A DNA stretch of 64,000 nt from Malurus cyaneus samueli (lineage: Eukaryota > Chordata > Aves > Passeriformes > Maluridae): positions 28,818,115 through 28,882,114 of the forward strand of contig CM019218.1 of the NCBI GenBank assembly GCA_009741485.1, given 5' to 3'. The position numbers and the translations under genes are program-made. Below the pieces are notes generated by a model. It had not been told where the DNA came from, did no database searches, and saw nothing but the letters and a program-made list of their open reading frames with translations. Shown here piece by piece: positions 63,863-64,000 of the stretch; position 1 is the first letter of the stretch; each line of letters opens with the position of its first letter.

Positions 63863-64000
63863 GTAACTTCAATACTTTCATTAGACCACTTCTCTTCTAC
63901 AAAAGTCTTTTGCCACATTAGCCCTCAGATGTAAAATAGATGGTTAGAGTTGAATGCAAGCAGAGAACTGTTTTCAAATTTTAATTAGATCTGTATCAAT
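63863..64000 (+). other. intron 46 (5' part)
   Basis: Starts GTAACT and runs off the window. Nothing seen. Confidence 0.9.

Overview
The window is a slice of a vertebrate nuclear genome and lies entirely inside one multi-exon gene on the + strand: the type 3 ryanodine receptor, RYR3, the sarcoplasmic/endoplasmic reticulum Ca2+-release channel. I can place 41 consecutive coding exons with GT..AG introns. In order they match mammalian RYR exons 6 to 46. The anchors are the RYR1 Arg163 region in the first exon seen, the Arg614 region in the 12th and the Arg2458/Val2461 region in the last. Exons total 6606 nt, about 2200 codons of a protein of roughly 4870. Start codon, exons 1-5, exons 47 onward and the pore lie outside. 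RYR3 rather than RYR1 or RYR2 is indicated by paralogue-specific wording (for example [24 protein letters not shown], KHSQEI) and by the near absence of the D2 divergent region between SPRY2 and SPRY3.

The organism is most likely a bird. Introns are short to moderate and AT-rich, there is a CR1-like LINE fragment, T-runs broken by single or double G, and a GC-rich dispersed repeat that I associate with avian LTR elements. The species cannot be fixed from this window.

Layout: 1.58-9.25 kb, exons 6-10 (N-terminal beta-trefoil and MIR domains); 15.2-27.0 kb, exons 11-17 (MIR/RIH, NTD-C); 27.6-30.6 kb, exons 18-20 (SPRY1); 30.8-34.0 kb, exons 21-25 (RyR repeat pair); 35.0-37.7 kb, exons 26-28 (SPRY2); 38.8-39.8 kb, exons 29-30 (short D2-poor linker); 40.1-42.5 kb, exons 31-34 (SPRY3 and following); 43.5-49.4 kb, exons 35-38 (large exon with the D3 acidic tract); 52.3-63.9 kb, exons 39-46 (second RIH/helical region, ending at the Val-Pro site implicated in FKBP12 binding). 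Together these exons encode a large part of the cytosolic assembly that senses regulators and couples to the distant pore.

Introns hold a probable LTR-derived repeat (60.6-61.44 kb), a CR1-like piece (11.3 kb), a minus-strand retrocopy-like segment with AATAAA followed by an A-tail (47.2-48.0 kb), several minisatellites and palindromes. I found no tRNA, rRNA, CRISPR, operon or second protein gene.

The most noteworthy signal is that reading frame bookkeeping closes at 39 exons but fails at two: exon 26-equivalent (apparent 1-nt loss near 35014-35024) and exon 30-equivalent (apparent 1-nt gain near 39720-39724). Assembly errors are the simplest explanation; real lesions or unusual splicing cannot be excluded from sequence alone. 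I did not find a new biological system here.
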